33,552 nucleotides of DNA from Dunaliella salina. Lineage: Eukaryota; Chlorophyta; Chlorophyceae; Chlamydomonadales; Dunaliellaceae. The notes under the pieces are model-generated. The model saw only the letters and a list, made by a program, of their open reading frames with translations. It was not told the origin of the DNA and made no database searches. The stretch is from positions 350,641 to 384,192 of the forward strand of contig MU069661.1 in NCBI GenBank assembly GCA_002284615.2, in the 5' to 3' direction. Below are positions 18,872 through 28,342 of the stretch, in pieces (positions within the stretch are counted from its first letter, which is position 1; each line of letters opens with the position of its first letter). A program made the translations under genes and the position numbers.

Positions 18872-18988
18872 TTCTGAACTTTGTGGTGGGTGGGTCGTAC
18901 GGTCTTTGCAACAATATGGCCCCCTTCCCTTAATTGATGTGAAGGTTTTTCACTGCCTACGTTGTTTCTGTTTTGTTTTTCCTCCAGG
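18872..18988 (+). repeat. Dispersed LINE-G-type 3'-tail repeat
   Basis: CTTTGTGGTGGGTGGGTC, ATGGCCCCCTTCCCTTAATT and GCCTACGTTG match 20641-20757 (minus) in order and more loosely the 3' UTRs of LINEs F and G. It starts just after LINE E ends. Confidence 0.65.
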
Positions 18989-19247
18989 TTTTTCCTCCAG
19001 GGTTCAGGGCAGGTGGGATAGATAGGGTGATCATGATAACCCATGGTGATCTTTCCACTATTTTTTTTTTGAAGGCAAGAAGAAGAGAATCTATGCAGGC
19101 AGAGGTCCCTCTCTACGTCATCTAGCTCTAGTTTGGATCTCGATCTCAGAGAGAGCTGAGCAGCCAAACTTTTTGGCTGAAAGCTTGTATACCATCGTAA
19201 CCTTTTTTTGTTCTCAAACAGGCTGTGTTTAATGTAATGTAATTTTG
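18989..19247. other. Unassigned segment
   Basis: I see no gene or clear repeat apart from a short TAATGTAATGTAAT tract at about 19230. A 124-residue minus-strand frame (19167-18793) has no recognisable domain and partly overlaps repeats. Confidence 0.4.
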
Positions 19248-19345
19248 GGTTTTGTGGGCCCTTTGGTGAGGCCCCTACTAGCTTACTTGTTAGGAAGCCT
19301 CTCCTTAATGCATGCAGCCCCTGGCCTGCGAAGACTTATATATTC
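19248..19345 (+). repeat. Direct repeat of 12478-12560
   Basis: GGGCCCTTTGGTGAGGCC, AGCTTACTTGTTAGGAAG and CCCCTGGCCTGCGAAGACTT match 12478-12560 in order at roughly 75-80 percent by eye. Confidence 0.65.
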
Positions 19346-19479
19346 TACCATCAATATAGAAAGAAGGAGAAACATTGGTCCAAAAAGCCGTCAGTCTCCT
19401 CAAAGAAAAAGGAGAAAGATTAACGCTTGTCATTCGGCCGCACGCATTGAGGAAAGAGCCCCCATTGACTCCCACCAAT

Positions 19480-19600
19480 AGAGGACCAATTATAAACCCT
19501 GGCCGCAAGGACTCGATCCGGTCCCCCTCACTAAATGACAAGGGGAGAATCAATGTGGATCTGGTGGGTTTCTGGCAGCAGGCACATAGTCCGTGCACTT
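19480..19600 (-). repeat. Possible tRNA-related SINE-like repeat
   Basis: On the minus strand AAACCCACCAGATCCAC matches the LINE-G-type tail, and downstream GGATCGAGTCC resembles a Pol III B box. No convincing A box or full tRNA head is visible. Confidence 0.35.
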
Positions 19601-19685
19601 TATTTCTTTTGTTGCTCTCTTGGCATGGGACGTTATGAGTAACCCTCCTGATTCATGGGACTCATGGGATTCATGGAGTATTACT

Positions 19686-20160
19686 ATACTATAGCACCCT
19701 TGTGTCCATCCTGCAAGGCCTATATCACGCGAATGAATGTGTGGATAGCCAGGTTCACAAGCTCATTCTGCAGGCGCGCCCTCTTCAGGTCCATCACTGC
19801 CTGTGCTGCGTCGCTGCTGTCGCAGAACCTTGCGTGTGCCGCTGCCGCTGCCTCTGCCATGCTGAGCTGTACAGCATACCGCTGCTTGCCCAATACGCTG
19901 CCCCGCATGCGCTCATCATGCTGCACAGTGCCCACCTCGCACTGCAGGAAGGCTTTGAACCCTGCAGCTCCAGACCCTGATTCAGTTGCGTATCAGGCGT
20001 CCAAAGTTCTGATTTCAGAAGCCTGCTACCAGGATATCGCCAGGGGCCACATTGCTGCCTCAGTTGGACATGCGCCGCGGAATTAAATCGGTGCACTATA
20101 CTATAGTAATCCCTTTGTTTTGTGTCCATCCTGCAAGGCCTATATCACGCGAATGAATGT
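19686..20160. repeat. Insertion flanked by long direct repeats in an RT fragment
   Basis: TGTGTCCATCCTGCAAGGCC and TATATCACGCGAATGAATGT occur contiguously at 19701-19740 and at 20121-20160. Each copy is preceded by ACTATACTATAG. The repeat encodes SILQGLYHANE of a LINE RT, which continues only after the second copy. So about 350-380 bases (19741-20120) are inserted with a 40-base or longer duplication. The insert has a minus-strand Ala-rich frame (19935-19720) with MAEAAAAAHARFCDSSDAAQ, unrecognised. Confidence 0.7.
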
Positions 20161-20370
20161 ATATTACTGGATGGAGACAAAAAAGCAAGCGTGCAGCCAA
20201 CATTTGTCAAACAAGGATGCCCCCTCTCCCCCTCACTTTTCTCAACGTGCCTAAACGACATTGAGAATGTGGCTGAAGGAGTGCAGGGTGCACTCATAGG
20301 AAATCCCAAATTTACAGTGACTCTTGTGCTTTTTGCTGATGAACTGTCCCTTATCAAAATCGCTTAAACA
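20121..20370 (+). pseudogene. LINE reverse transcriptase fragment (motifs 3-5)
   Basis: The 81-residue frame at 20122-20367 reads SILQGLYHANE, then QPTFVKQGCPLSPSLFSTCL (RT motif 4) and LVLFADELSLI (motif 5). The catalytic FADD is changed to FADE, which should inactivate polymerisation. It is related to, but separate from, the RT downstream, because motifs 1-3 of that RT start only at 20720. Confidence 0.8.
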
Positions 20371-20640
20371 CTCATGCTCAGCGTACTCATGGAAAGTAAA
20401 GAAGGCTGTGTTTCTGGACAGGCTCCAAAGGCACACCCCTGACATACACGAGTTGCTGAGGAAGCCCAAGAAAAACCAGCAGACCCCTGTCACTGCAGAA
20501 GGCTGGAGGTCATACCTATACAGACATTTTGGTGCCCACCTTGACAGCTCTTCACAAACTAATGGAGCAGATGTTCATATGCATGGCATGGGTAGCTGCC
20601 CCAAAAGCACACACAATTAGGATGGTGCCTTGCGTTGTCA

Positions 20641-20757
20641 GGCTAGAAAGAAAAGAAAAGAAAAGCTACGTAGGCAGAGAAACCCATCCTACATCAATTA
20701 AGGAAAAGGGGCCACATAGGTGCGCAGGCCGTATGACCCCCCCACCACAAAGGCTAC
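20641..20757 (-). repeat. Dispersed LINE-G-type 3'-tail repeat inside LINE family 2
   Basis: On the minus strand: TTTGTGGTGGGGGGGTCATA, GTGGCCCCTTTTCCTTAATT, TCTCTGCCTACGTAG, then a TTTTC-rich run. The order and spacing match 18872-18988. It splits the N-terminal region of the LINE from its RT. Confidence 0.7.
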
Positions 20758-21830
20758 GTTGGCGCCAACTCCTGATAAGATCGAATTGTCGGATGCAGCT
20801 GCAGTGTATCCTACAGTCTGTCATCACATGCTAAGCTTAAGTCCTAGGGCCTCCCCTGGTTTTGGTGCAACGGCTGCCAAACCCTTTCTTAAGTGTGCTG
20901 AAAGGAGAGCCCCGGCAGTAAATGGTAGAGGTAAAGACAGGATCAACGTTGTGGCGCCATATGGTGCTCGCTTGTTTGCTGCCGTGATGGATAAGGCTGA
21001 AATTCCTACATGTTGGAAAGCAGCAAAGCTTACTCCCCCACATAAAAAGGGCTCTCTGCTAGACCCAGCAAGCTATCGCATGCTTGCTGTGAGCGACATC
21101 ATGTATGGAATGCACGTTAATGTACTTAAGGATGTTGTTACAAGGTGGTGCAGGGATAACAACAAAATCCCAGATACACAAAATGTTTTTTACCCAGGCC
21201 GTAACACCCTGTGGCCAATATATTTTTTGAGTCATCTGCAGCATGCGGCACAGATCAGCACTTTCTAAGCGCCCTCCTTCCTCACCGAGGTTGCATGCAG
21301 CCTTCATTGATTTCAAGCAAGCTTATGGTACAATGCCCGGGGATGCTTTATGGACTCATTTTTAAAGCATTCGCATGCCATCTTGCCTCCTGAATATTTT
21401 GAGAAACATTTGTAACAATGATGAATAGGTGTTGGTGGATGGATGTAAGAGAGCTCATGTTCATTGAGCTCAACTAGGGATTAAGCAAGCCTGTCCATTG
21501 TCTCCTCTGCTATTTCCCTTTTATATTAATGATGTTGGCAGCTTGGCATAGCACGTTAGCGGTGCAGCTACTGGTGCTGGGGATTTCCTAATAACACATA
21601 GGTTGTGTGCGGATGACCTTTGCCTCACTGCCAATCATCCCAACGAGCTTCAGTACATGCTGGATAGGTTACATGGGTTTGCACAGAGGAAAGGATTAAT
21701 CATCAACGTGTTGAAGTCTGAGGTTGTGCACTTTGATTCAAAAGGAAATAGTGTTCCTGTTTTTACGCTAGGTGGAGCACAGCTTGTGCGCACAGAGTCA
21801 TTTTAGTATTTGGGTATGCTACAAAACAAA
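20758..21830 (+). pseudogene. Reverse transcriptase core of LINE family 2
   Basis: In the 182-residue frame at 20720-21268 one sees SPGF (motif 0), CWKAAKLTPPHKKGS (motif 1), YRMLAVSDIM (motif 2) and FYPGRNT (2a). Frame changes then give AAFIDFKQAYGTMPGDALW (motif 3, first catalytic Asp, about 21300), GIKQACPLSPLLFPFYINDV (motif 4, about 21480), LCADDLCLTANHPNELQYML (motif 5 with the Asp-Asp pair, 21603), GLIINVLKSEVVHF (motif 6) and YLGML (motif 7, preceded by a TAG stop). All three catalytic aspartates remain, but at least two frameshifts and stops break the gene. RT copies the LINE RNA at the nicked target. Confidence 0.85.
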
Positions 21831-23004
21831 CCAATCCCCTTTCCTCTTCTGAGCACCTTGTGTGCACCTTTCTTGGCTGGACGTCATTGTATTAGGTAAC
21901 TTGCAGGTGACTATAAGCTGGCGGATAGGCCTCATACTGTGCATTGGCTGACTAAGGCATATGCTCTTCCTGCATGCATGTACGCTAGCCAAATTTGGGG
22001 TACAAGGTTAATGAAATCAGAAGCTGAGATGACCTGCCCATTGCAGATTGTGCACTTGTGTTTTCTGAAGCGTATCCTTGGAGTTAAAAGGAGTACGCCA
22101 AGTTGGTCTGTGCTGCGTGACTGCGGGCTTAAACCATGACAATTTCATCGGTTTCGAGCTGCTGACAGATTTCATAACACCTCCCTTGCCTGCCACAGCA
22201 CAACTTTGTGCAAGGTGCTTGGAGCAGATATTAAAATGAATGGTATTTCTAAGAAGTGCTGTGCATCAGAGTTCATATCTGCCTTTGAGGGATTGGACAG
22301 ATACAACTGCTTCACACAACGCGTTTAATCAGGCCAGCCAATTGGCATAAAAGATTTTGTGGCAGATTTGAGGAAGAGGCTGCGTAGTGTTGGTCGACTG
22401 ATGATTTGGCAGGGCATGGTGAGCATCCCACCAAATTGGCTAAACGTCATAACTGGGTGGCACTCCCTCTCAGACCAATGGCAAACCCTTCCACGCTTCT
22501 AGGTATCTTTACCTCTATTTAGGTAGGCGTATCAAAGAAACATTGCGTGCTTCCAAACACACGCCCAAACTTAGAGTTGAAACTTCTCATTGGCAAGGAC
22601 ATACACCTCAATGTGATTTGTGTACTTCAGGACATTTACAGGATGAGAAACATGCTCTTTTCCTGCTCTTGCAACTTCCTGTGCTGTCTCATAAGAAAGT
22701 GTGTACATCTTTTTGCTGCCTTTTCTGCACACAGAGTAACGTTAGAAAATACAGGCTCTTCCTATTTTTCCGGTGCTCGTTCTCAAATGTTTCAATTTTT
22801 TCCAAAACCAAGATACTGAGACTTATTATTCTATCTCCAAGCTGGAGGATTTCTTTCAACACACCGAGCACCCAAACAATCTGGCTGAAGATTTTATTCC
22901 CTGGCATTGAATGCAATGTACTGCAATGCAATGTAAAGGAAAGGCTGAGGTTATATTTTCTAACTCCAGGACTGACAACTTGCCTTCCTTCTCCTTGGCT
23001 CATG

Positions 23005-23424
23005 ACGCTACACCACTCTTAAATACCTCGGAATGGTAGTGGACAGAAATATAAATCTTTACTCTGCAGCTGATGCAGCGTTGCATCAATTCGTGGCTGT
23101 TTCAGAGTCAAGGAGTTTGCTCATGAGCACAACCAGCTGGTTGTATAGAATCCTCTGCAGGTTTTGCTTCCCCAGACTTATGCTACTCCTGCTGGAATGT
23201 AAGCATGTCATATTTGGGCCGCTCCTTTCTTGAGACAAGGCAAAGCGATGGACAACCCCATACAATAATGACTGTCAACAGTGTTGGAGAGGATTTTGGG
23301 GGTAAAGGATGCTATCCCCTCTTGGTCTGTCATGCGATAATATGGCCTGGAGCCTCTACAGTTCAACAGGACCACCATGGATGCGTCAATACAATTCCTT
23401 CACTCAATGCAACAGCTGCACAAT
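23005..23424 (+). pseudogene. RT thumb fragment of LINE family 2
   Basis: LKYLGMVVDRN (RT motif 7, about 23018) is followed by ATPAGM, ATPFLRQGKAMDNPIQ and RILGVKDAIPSWSVMR, then YGLEPLQFNRTTMD, in broken frames. This aligns with the thumb of the LINE at 20376-22820. It begins and ends abruptly and joins the G-type RLE fragment at about 23425. Confidence 0.75.
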
Positions 23425-24320
23425 AAAAAAGATCCTACATGCAGACAAACGGCTGACCTCCAGGTCAGATGGTTGTTGATACTCTCACATTCTCTCAGCC
23501 AGGCTGTCATCGATGGGACAGCGTCCTCCATATGCTCTCAGGCTGCAGAACCACTTCATCTATAGCATGAAGAATGAACACCATTACATTGCAGGCAGAA
23601 TGTTGAACTGCCTACAATGTTATGGTGCACTCAGCAAAAGCCCCATGGGAGCAGGCCTGGTCTACACAGACATAGGAAGCAATTTTAAACTTGCACAACA
23701 CAACCATTAACTCCCTACACATACCTCAAACAGAACTACACCTGCTTACTTCTTCCCTTATAACCTTCAAGAGAGGGGAAGACAACTCCAGTCGACCAGA
23801 TGCTGTCCTGATCACCCCTTATGCCAGACCTACTTCTAACAGTTTTTCTCCTATCCATCCACATCACGCTTTGCGCAGATGCGGCAAACAACCAGAATTT
23901 GCCGAGTGAGGCAACCCCAGAAACTGTATACAAATAAACGCCATGTGCACCTGATAGAAATCAAGTACTGTGAAGACACTGGAGCATCAGTTGAGCGCAG
24001 CAATGCAGCAGCATGCAGACCTTTGTAAATCTATTCACGCTATAGCTGTTACAATTCACCCTACCCTTCCAGTTGTTGGTAAAACATTTATACTTAACAT
24101 ACTCTGAAGCAATCCAAACAACTAGGACTGGATCGCCAGCGTGCCACTAAGCTTGCTCAACAACTTCATGCTCATTCTGTTCAATACGCCCACAAACTAG
24201 TTTTCACGCGTCATGCTATCAAAAACAAGAGTACTGCAAGTACCCATAGCCAGGTTCTAGAGCCAGGTGCTTCTAGCAACCCTCCAGATATCCATTTTCT
24301 AGCCTGTCCTGCCTCATATG
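23425..24320 (+). pseudogene. LINE F, G-type CCHC and RLE remnant
   Basis: Broken frames read PGCHRWDSVLHMLSGC (CCHC end), HHYIAGRMLN, SPMGAGLVYTDIGSNFKLAQ, then RPDAVLITPYA and RHVHLIEIKYCEDT. RPD with EIK gives the PD-(D/E)xK core. TLKQSKQLGLDRQRATKLAQ and HSQVLEPGASSNPPD follow. It aligns all along with LINE G on the opposite strand (25520-26420), so the pair forms a convergent arrangement around 24480-25380. Stops and frameshifts make it a relic. Confidence 0.78.
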
Positions 24321-24470
24321 TTGTGGTTGAGGGGACTAAAAGCTCATTATGAGTCAATGCCATGGACTCATGATGAAGGAAAAGGAGACACAGTGTGTCT
24401 CCTTTTCCTCACTTGATGGAGGGAGAGTTTCTCTGCCAACGTAGTTTTTCTTCCCTTTTCTTTTCTCTCA
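24317..24470 (+). repeat. LINE F 3' UTR tail with a perfect 33-nt hairpin
   Basis: TTGTGGTTGAGGGGACT, then CTTGATGGAGGGAGAG and GCCAACGTAGTTTTTC match the LINE G 3' UTR in order. Positions 24377-24409 form a perfect hairpin: 16-base arms (AGGAAAAGGAGACACA and its complement) around a single G. A weaker version of this stem is in both inverted-repeat arms. Confidence 0.75.
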
Positions 24471-24479
24471 GACATGGAT

Positions 24480-25040
24480 GGTATCACACATCCTCACATT
24501 TTCAAACAAAAGCTCCTGAATTGCGAACCAACTGATCTCAGCCGGCTTGTCGTGGACCTCAGGATGAGGCACTTGAAATGCCGCACACCACTTTCAGACT
24601 CGCACCCTAGAAAACACGACAGCAAACGGCTGACCTACCACCAGTGGTGCGCCCGCCCACAAAGAGAGTCGTGGCTACTCATTCCCATAGACTTCCCCAA
24701 TACCTGTTTCTTGACCTCCCTCAGGATACTCTTTGTAGCAAGGCTCAATTTAGACACCGTGTCCATACCCTTTGTTATGAGGAAGCAACTTGGAATCCTG
24801 TCCCGTCCCCTAATTGTGACCAATGCCAAGCTGCTGATGATCTTCAAGGTGAAATACATGCCATCTTTTTTGCGCACACCCACAGGTAGTTTCACTTAGC
24901 ATAAATTGTGCGTCCTTTATGTGCCCATTCTGGGGCTCAGGATGTGTCTACCTTTCTGCAACAAGAGAACAACAAATTTATCATCTTCATGATATTGTTT
25001 TTTTTAAATGAGCAGGCTTGCAGTTGCACGTCTTGACTCA
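24480..25040 (+). pseudogene. C-terminal fragment of a LINE family 2 ORF2
   Basis: Frames read VVDLRMRHLK, LFLDLPQDTLCSKAQFRHRV, HTLCYEEATWNPVPSPNCDQ, then CDQCQAADDLQGEIHAIFFAH and DVSTFLQQENNKFIIFMILF. C-x2-C-x10-H plus a downstream Gln/Asn-rich tail is the end of the ORF2 that is also seen degraded at 22540-22700. The last Cys of the CCHC is lost. No RT core precedes it. It lies between the tail of LINE F and unassigned DNA. Confidence 0.7.
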
Positions 25041-25380
25041 AGGCCTGACTCAGTTGATTATGACAAAGGCTTTATCAGCAAACCCTGTAAACCTCCTGGT
25101 TCTCTTACTTTTCTTTGCCTGGCTTTGTGGTTATGTGTCTTGACCGATGGCTTTCACCTGCGACCATGATACATTTCGCCCTGTCTCCTCCTTTCTTCTG
25201 TTTCTTCTGTGATGTGGTGGGGATGCCAGGTTCCGAAGCCTGAAGCATTACCCTTTGCTATTTTTCACCGCAGATATTACAGCCACTGTCAATGCTCTCT
25301 GCTCAGTTCCTTTTCACAACTTTCCATTTCTTTTCTGCTCACTGTCCAGACAGGCACCAGATACCAATAGCCAGGGCATG
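25041..25380. other. Unassigned segment between convergent LINE ends
   Basis: AT-rich sequence without a recognised gene, RNA or repeat, other than pyrimidine-rich runs near 25190-25210 and 25310-25340. Confidence 0.4.
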
Positions 25381-25643
25381 CAAAGAAAATTAAAAGAAAA
25401 GAAAAACTACATAGGCAAAGAAACTCTCCCTACATCAATCAAGGAAAAGGTGGCTCATTGGCTCAAAAGAGCCGTGAGCCCCTTTCACCACAAGGTATGA
25501 AAAGGAGAAATCTATTGTGGATCTGGAGGGTTACTAGAAGCACCTGGCTCTAGAACCTGGCTGTGGGAAGTACTCTTGTTTTCAATAGCACGGCGTGTGG
25601 AGACTAGTTTGCGGGCATATTGAACAGAATAGGCATGAAGTTG

Positions 25644-26420
25644 TTAAGCAGGCTTCATGGCACGCTGGTGATCCAATCCTAGTTGTTTGAATTGCTTCAG
25701 GGTACGCTCGGCGTAAATAGTTCCACCTACACCCAGGAGAATAGGGTGAATTGTAACGGCTTTAGCGTTGATAAGTTTACAAAGGTCTGCATGTTGCTGC
25801 TTTGCTGCGTCCGACTGATGCTCTGGCCTTGTGTCTTCACAGAACTTGATTTCTATTAGGTGCACATGACGTCCATTTGCATAAGTTCATGGGGTTGCCT
25901 CAGGGATAGTTCTGGTGGTCCTCTGTGCGGAGCTGCGCAAAGCGTGATGGGAGTGGGTAGGAGAAACATCGTTTGAAGTATGATTGGCATTAAAAGGGGT
26001 GATCGAAACAGCACCTGGTCGACTGGAGTTGAGCCTATTTCTGTTTGGAAGGTTGCGAGGGAAGAAGTAGGCAGGTAAAGTTCTGTTTCAGGCATGTGTA
26101 GGGAGTTGGAGATTTTGTTGAGCAAGCTTAAAATCGCTTCCTTTGTCTGTGTATACAAGGCCTGCCCCTACAGGGCATTTGCTGAGGGCTTTTGTAATCA
26201 TTCTGCCTGCAATGTTATGGCGTTCAGTTCTCATGTTGGAGATGATGTGGTTTTGGCAGCCTGAGAGCATGTGTAGTGCGCTGCCCAAATGATGGCAGCC
26301 TGGGAGGAGGCAAGATGGATCAGTTGACCTTTTAAAACGTGCTGCATGTTTTTGGTTGTCGAGGATGCCTGTGCGGTACTGCAGGATGGTCCGCTTCATG
26401 GGTACAGAAATGTTGGGCAC
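25644..26420 (-). pseudogene. CCHC and restriction-like endonuclease, LINE G
   Basis: The 110-residue frame at 26420-26088 has CLLPGCHHLGSALHMLSGC (C-x4-C-x7-H-x4-C), HNIAGRMITKALSKCPVGAG and LVYTDKGSDFKLAQQN. After a frameshift, the 73-residue frame at 25865-25644 has HLIEIKFCEDTRPE, AVTIHPILLGVGGTIYAERT and LKQFKQLGLDHQRA. The ExK of the nuclease is intact. The RPD upstream is altered to RPG in a shifted frame. The frame ends in a stop where LINE F continues QLHAHSVQYA. Confidence 0.75.
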
Positions 26421-26459
26421 ATTTCTGAAGGCATTGCTGATTTTTTTTATCTTCTTGTG

Positions 26460-27336
26460 TTAATCAGTTTTTATATTAAGAGTAGTAACCTGTTTTGGCA
26501 TTGGCATATCCAAGCTTGTGCTTAGAATGCATGTGGGATGTGAGAGCACCTTGAAGATTGGGGAGATAGGTGAGGTTGTGGGTGGTGGTGGACCCGCAGA
26601 TGTGCCTGCAGCATGTGCTTTTTCCTCCTTGGCTAACCAGAAAACAAGTGTAAATGGATTTCCACCTAAATGGATTTCCACCAGGGCCTGCACCAGGGAT
26701 CTCGGTGTCTGCCAAACAGTTCTGGGCTTGCTTTGCTGATGCTTTGCAATGGCATCTGCACATTCATGTCCAGCGATGCCAGCATGGGACTTCACTTTGT
26801 AAATTCGAATTTTGGTATGGAAGTCCCTAATGAGCGTTGACATCTCCTTGGATATGCCACAGATGTCTTTCAGGATAGAGAAGCTGTTTGCGTATTTGAT
26901 TGAAAGAGGTGAGGCTGTCTGACGCAATATCGACATATTTGGTGATAATAGCAGCAGCAATTGCTGCTAATTCAGCTCTAATGATGGTTTTAGTAATCCC
27001 ACCACCGTTTGGTTCTACAAAATTCTTGCAGTCAGTGGACAGGCAGTAGATGCCTGCTCCAATTTCTTGCTTACTGTTATGGACAAGGCAGCTGCCATCT
27101 GCGTATGCCCATGTCCTCCAGTCAGCATCTTTGAGAGTTAGGAGAGTACTGGATTGGCTGGGCACCAAGTCTGTACCTTGGATACTCATGTGTGAATTCC
27201 TGTGCTGCTTGGAGACGTGCTGTTTGTCAAGTGGGAGGTGTTCCAGTTTATTGAAACCTGGCATGTGAGGATGCATGGGATTTAGGACAGGGTGGCTGCT
27301 GACACTCTTGAGCTTCCACTCTGTGGCTTCTTCCAA
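26460..27336 (-). pseudogene. RNase H domain, LINE G
   Basis: The 169-residue frame at 27336-26827 has WAYADGS (Asp80), IIRAELAAI (Glu122) and IASDS (Asp140). The overlapping frame 26960-26460 continues with KVKSHAGIAGHECADAIAKH (His59, Asp69). All catalytic residues of RNase H1 remain, split by one frameshift near 26900. A proline-rich stretch (SAGPPPPTTSPIS) separates it from the CCHC. The N-terminal 70 residues have no recognisable domain. Confidence 0.8.
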
Positions 27337-27556
27337 ATCTCCTTTCAGGCGCCCCTGAGTGCTCGGACTCTCCTTCTTCCATCCTCAGCCGCTGCTGTGC
27401 GCCCAGCAAACCCCCTCCCAGATTCCCTCTGAAAGCGAAGTGCATGTCTTGTGTTAATGATGGTGGATAAAATTTTGAATGGCATGGTCCCTGAGCTTGG
27501 ATGCTAGCGATTTGGCTTTTTATTTGGTTAGACAGGAGGCCAAAAAAAAAAGTAGT

Positions 27557-28222
27557 GGACGTCATGTCAAAATTCTCGGCGGGAGGCCCAAAAGGACCCC
27601 CCCCCCCTTCCCCCCAAATACTGCCCCCCTCCCCACAATAAGGGTACCAACCTGCTCCTTTTTTAAATAGCTATCAATTTGCATACTCATCGCAGTCAAA
27701 CATTGAGTTGGGGCAGAGTTATTGGGCAAAAACTGGTGAACGGACGCCCATGCAAACCTGCCCTTCCAGGCACCCACAACTGGCTTGCAGTCCATAAACT
27801 GCCCTTCTGAGTTCACCATGCAAGGATGTATTATACATTGTTACTGTCATTGAAGTTTGGATTTGTTTGCTGCATGTGTGCCTTCACATCCCCAGCAACC
27901 TATGCCCATGCGCATGTGGCACTGACTCTGATCCATGCACAGCTGCAGAGACTCCTGCTTTTACCCAATTTCCTTAAAGAGGGTGCCAATCAACAGTTCT
28001 GAAGCTCAGGAAACCATTTATATATTTAAAACTCCGAAAAAGTGGCTCAGAAAAATTCTGGAGGGGGGGTCCCAAAAAGTCCATGGACTCTCTGGCCAGA
28101 CCCCCTCGAAGGACCACCCACCAACCACCCTCTTCGATTGGACCCATATATATTCCAATCGATAGCTCTCGACCTCAGGATTCCGAGTACGTAGTTTTTA
28201 TTCGGATTGACACATGACGTCC
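27557..28222. mobile_element. Possible nonautonomous TIR element (666 bp)
   Basis: The ends are GGACGTCATGT and its mirror ACATGACGTCC. Flanks AAAAGTAGT (27548-27556) and AAAAGTTAT (28223-28231) agree at 7 of 9 positions, which would fit a decayed 9-bp duplication of a Mutator-like element. Two internal segments near 27570-27600 and 28050-28085 resemble each other. A minus-strand 85-residue frame (27819-27562) is unrecognised. The flanking LINE sequence does not join cleanly, so recombination between LINE ends is an alternative. Confidence 0.35.
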
Positions 28223-28342
28223 AAAAGTTATGCAGACTGGTGCCTCCTGGGTTAGACCCAGATTTATGAGAGGTGAAATTGATAGCTGATTGTACCGTGC
28301 CACCCACACCAATTAAGATGGTATTCCTGTATGGGTTTCTTA
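28223..28342 (-). pseudogene. LINE C RLE end, after the MITE
   Basis: The minus strand reads RNPYRNTILIGVGGTVQSAI directly after the MITE. This matches RNNRVTLHTILIGVAGTIF of LINE A. NLGLTQE follows in another frame. Together with 29084-29560 it forms one RLE. Confidence 0.7.

Larger units (their letters stand above)
20376..22820 (+). mobile_element. LINE family 2 (RT plus C-terminal CCHC), degenerate
   Basis: An N-terminal stretch (KKAVFLDRLQRHTPDIHELL, 20390-20620) precedes the RT, which is interrupted by a minus-strand tail repeat at 20641-20757. RT motifs 0-7 follow to about 21830, then the thumb (YALPACMYASQIWGTRLMKS, PLQIVHLCFLKRILGVKRST, GLKP-QFHRFRA) and a CCHC motif, CDLC..DEKHALF, near 22610-22670. 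Several stops and frameshifts make it non-functional. No RNase H or RLE follows the thumb, unlike family 1. The C-terminal fragment at 24480-25040 belongs to the same family. Confidence 0.82.
25381..27350 (-). mobile_element. LINE G: RNase H, CCHC and RLE, 5'-truncated
   Basis: Read from about 27350 downwards it encodes RNase H (27336-26460), a CCHC knuckle, an RLE (to 25644) and a 3' UTR that ends with the dispersed tail core (25381-25452). No RT or methyltransferase-like domain lies upstream, because the next sequence at 27440 is the C-terminal end of another LINE. It is a different subfamily from LINEs A, B and C, sharing domain order but little sequence. Confidence 0.8.

Noticed and set aside
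20121..20370. Upstream part of the same RT as 20758-21830
   Set aside because: It contains RT motifs 3-5, which occur again in order downstream, so it is a separate fragment.
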